In this document: positions 62,193 through 64,000 of the stretch, in pieces
Layout of the letters: each line of letters starts with the position of its first letter
How positions within the stretch are numbered: position 1 is the first letter of the stretch
Assembly (NCBI RefSeq): GCF_001014975.1
Contig: NZ_BBXA01000013.1
Location: forward strand, 248,001-312,000
Direction: 5' to 3'
Length of the DNA stretch: 64,000 bases
Origin: Novosphingobium sp. MD-1
GTDB taxonomy: Bacteria; Pseudomonadota; Alphaproteobacteria; Sphingomonadales; Sphingomonadaceae
The notes under the pieces: model-generated
What the model was told of the DNA's origin: nothing
Seen by the model: only the letters and a program-made list of their open reading frames with translations
The model's database searches: none
Made by a program: the position numbers and the translations under genes

Positions 62193-63140
62193 ATGGCTTT
62201 TGATCAGCGAGAATTGCGGGCATTCCTCGCCGTGGTCGACCGGGGCAGCCTGGGACGGGCGGCCGAAGCGGCCCTCATGACGCAGCCGGCTCTCAGCCGC
62301 CTGATTGGCGAGATGGAACGGCGCTTCGGCCAGCCGCTGTTCGATCGGCACAGCAAGGGGATGGCGCCGACCGCGGCCGGGGAAACGCTGATTCCGCACG
62401 CCCGCCTGCTGCTGTTCGAGATGGAACAGGCAACCGATGCGCTCGACGCCCTGCGTGGCCTGGGGCGCGGACGGCTGCGTGTGGGCGCGGTGGTGGCCGT
62501 TGCGCGCACCATGCTGCCCGGCATGATCGCGGCCCTGCTGGACATGGCGCCGGGCCTGCACATCGACTTGCTGGACGCGCCCGAAGACCGGCTGGTCCAG
62601 GCGCTGGCTGGACGGGAGATCGACGTGGCGATTGCCCCGGAACTCGCGCCGCATCCCGACATCTGGCCGATGGCGGAATTGGCCTACACCGATAGCTACA
62701 CCGCCTTCGCAGCGGCGCGGCATCCGCTGGCCGGGGTGAAGGAGGTGCCATTGAGTGCGGCGCTGGGGCAGCGTTGGACCATGCCGGAGATCGGCAGCAC
62801 GCCGCGCATGCTGTTTCACCGCCTCGTCACCGCGCAGGGCGAAGCGTTGCCCGACGTGGCGGTCGAAACCGGTTCGATCGGCACCATGCTGGCGACCGTT
62901 GCCGCCAGTTCCCTGCTGGGCTGGTTGCCGATGCCCTTGCTCCATGCTGAATTGCAGCGGGGCGCCATCTTGCCGGTCCGGGTGAAGGCCCTGGAAATCG
63001 AGCGCCGTTTCTATGTCTACACGCGCCGGCGGGGTAGCGTGGTTCCGGCTGCGCGGCGCTTGTTCGAACTGCTGCCGCTGGCGCAGGGCGTGGTGAAGGG
63101 CGGGGCGACGCCGCTTGCGAGATCGGGAGCCACTGGTTAG
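62193..63140 (+). CDS. LysR-family transcriptional regulator
   Basis: 315 residues of the GbpR/CbbR-like group: helix-turn-helix ELRAFLAVVDRGSLGRAA then TQPALSRLIGEMERRFGQPL, and sensor domain starting GRLRVGAVVAVARTMLPGMI. Divergent from mdlC across 92 bp, so it is the likely regulator of the mdlC-dioxygenase operon in response to an aromatic acid. Confidence 0.88.
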   Translation: MAFDQRELRAFLAVVDRGSLGRAAEAALMTQPALSRLIGEMERRFGQPLFDRHSKGMAPTAAGETLIPHARLLLFEMEQATDALDALRGLGRGRLRVGAVVAVARTMLPGMIAALLDMAPGLHIDLLDAPEDRLVQALAGREIDVAIAPELAPHPDIWPMAELAYTDSYTAFAAARHPLAGVKEVPLSAALGQRWTMPEIGSTPRMLFHRLVTAQGEALPDVAVETGSIGTMLATVAASSLLGWLPMPLLHAELQRGAILPVRVKALEIERRFYVYTRRRGSVVPAARRLFELLPLAQGVVKGGATPLARSGATG

Positions 63141-63203
63141 CTGGCTACGATTGCCGCAGCCCGCCCCCCCGGGCGCGCGGGCGAATGATGCGGGAGAATG
63201 CGG

Positions 63204-64000
63204 ATGCGCGAAGTGGTGATCGTCGGCGCCGGCGCGATGGGCTGCCTGTTCGCGGCCAAGCTGGCGGAATCGGGTGTTTCCGTAACGCTTGTTGACGTGG
63301 ACCGCGCGCGTCTGGAATCGCTGGCCCGCGATGGCATCACGCTGGCCGACGATGACGGCGAGCGGCGAATCCCCATAAAGGCGAAGCTGGCAGCGGATGT
63401 GGCGGGGCCGGTCGATCTGGTGCTGCTGTTCACCAAGTCCATGCACAGCGGCTCTGCCATCGCGTCGGTAGCGCACCTGGTGCAGGCGTCTGCCTTAGCG
63501 CTGACGTTGCAAAACGGCATCGGCAATGCCGAGGCGATCGCGGAGGTTTTCCCTGCGGAACAGGTGCTGATGGGCGTGACCGATATGCCCGCCGATCTGG
63601 AAGCGCCCACCCGCGTCTCCTCGCACGGCCACGGTACCGTCAGGCTGGGCAGTTACCGGCCCCCGGGCGATGACGGCGCGAAAGCGGCCGTGGCCCTGCT
63701 GCGTGGCGCGGGCATCGATGCCCACCACGATGCCGCGATCGAAGGCGGCGTCTGGGAAAAGGTTGCGTTCAATGCGGCGCTCAATTCGATCGCGACCGTC
63801 ACGGGGCTGACCGTGGGCGGCATGGATACCCCGGCCGGCCGACGGGTGGCCTTTGCCATCGCGCGGGAAGTGGCGGCGACGGCGGCGGCAAAGGGCCTGT
63901 CGATCGATATCGCGCGGATCGAGGGCAAGATCGATTTCGCGCTGAAGCATCATCGCCAGCACAAGGCATCCATGCTGCAGGACCGACTGGCGGGCCGCCG
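63204..64000 (+). CDS. 2-dehydropantoate 2-reductase-like protein (partial, runs off window)
   Basis: About 265 codons without a stop before the window ends. The start MREVVIVGAGAMGCLFAAKL is the NADPH site of ketopantoate reductases, then LFTKSMHSGSAI, TLQNGIGNAEAIAEVFPAEQ and the catalytic Lys in EGGVWEKVAFNAALNSIATV. The ATG at 63204 is 7 nt after GGGAG. Most members reduce ketopantoate in CoA synthesis, but paralogues in catabolic clusters reduce other 2-oxoacids. Next to an aromatic-acid cluster the latter is possible. Confidence 0.85.
   Translation, partial: MREVVIVGAGAMGCLFAAKLAESGVSVTLVDVDRARLESLARDGITLADDDGERRIPIKAKLAADVAGPVDLVLLFTKSMHSGSAIASVAHLVQASALALTLQNGIGNAEAIAEVFPAEQVLMGVTDMPADLEAPTRVSSHGHGTVRLGSYRPPGDDGAKAAVALLRGAGIDAHHDAAIEGGVWEKVAFNAALNSIATVTGLTVGGMDTPAGRRVAFAIAREVAATAAAKGLSIDIARIEGKIDFALKHHRQHKASMLQDRLAGR

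Overview
The window looks like a chromosomal segment of a GC-rich alphaproteobacterium, most likely a sphingomonad (Novosphingobium/Sphingobium-like). The evidence is two TonB-dependent receptors set among catabolic genes, LacI-type control through an AACGTT-centred operator, PQQ and Rieske enzymes, LytTR/acyltransferase pairing, and codon use strongly biased to G/C. All calls come from reading the sequence; no database search was run.

Layout. 0-10.3 kb: end of an amine-oxidase-like flavoprotein, a LysR regulator, and a catabolic cassette (GlpD-like dehydrogenase, FAD-linked oxidase, FGGY kinase, TIM-barrel isomerase, two MFS transporters) closed by a LacI regulator. Two identical 14-bp LacI-type operators lie in front of the transporters and isomerase. 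10.4-15.6 kb: a CHASE2 membrane protein divergent from a secreted FecR-like protein and a secreted CHAT-domain protein. 15.8-18.7 kb: a globin remnant, an SDR/NTF2 pair with its LysR regulator, and fossils of a LysR gene and an aldo-keto reductase. 18.8-36.3 kb: a large uptake and hydrolysis cluster (HDAC-like deacetylase, two YtcJ-like amidohydrolases, HD protein, PQQ dehydrogenase, two TonB receptors, MFS, two AraC regulators, glutamine amidotransferase). 36.3-41 kb: divergent citrate synthases, one with an N-terminal DNA-binding domain, around a perfect dyad; then LytTR/acyltransferase.

41-58.6 kb is bounded by broken IS30, IS5 and IS3 elements and looks like an inserted or reshuffled island. 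It holds an orphan Imm26-like gene, a two-component system whose NtrC-type regulator sits beside an operon with a textbook sigma-54 promoter, and an RNA-repair locus. That locus is rtcR, a sigma-54 promoter, rsr (Ro60/TROVE), four tandem Y-RNA-like RNAs, rtcB and rtcA. Convergent to it is a second repair module: an uncharacterised conserved protein, rtcB2 and prfH.

The most striking element is the noncoding array between rsr and rtcB (about 52,053-52,643). Four units share a Y-RNA-type stem with a 3-nt UAC bulge. All four enclose a TpsiC arm; in two of them a joined acceptor stem and a D arm follow in circularly permuted tRNA order. 58.6-64 kb: aromatic metabolism (Rieske dioxygenase subunits, benzoylformate decarboxylase, LysR) and a truncated ketopantoate-reductase-like gene at the window end.
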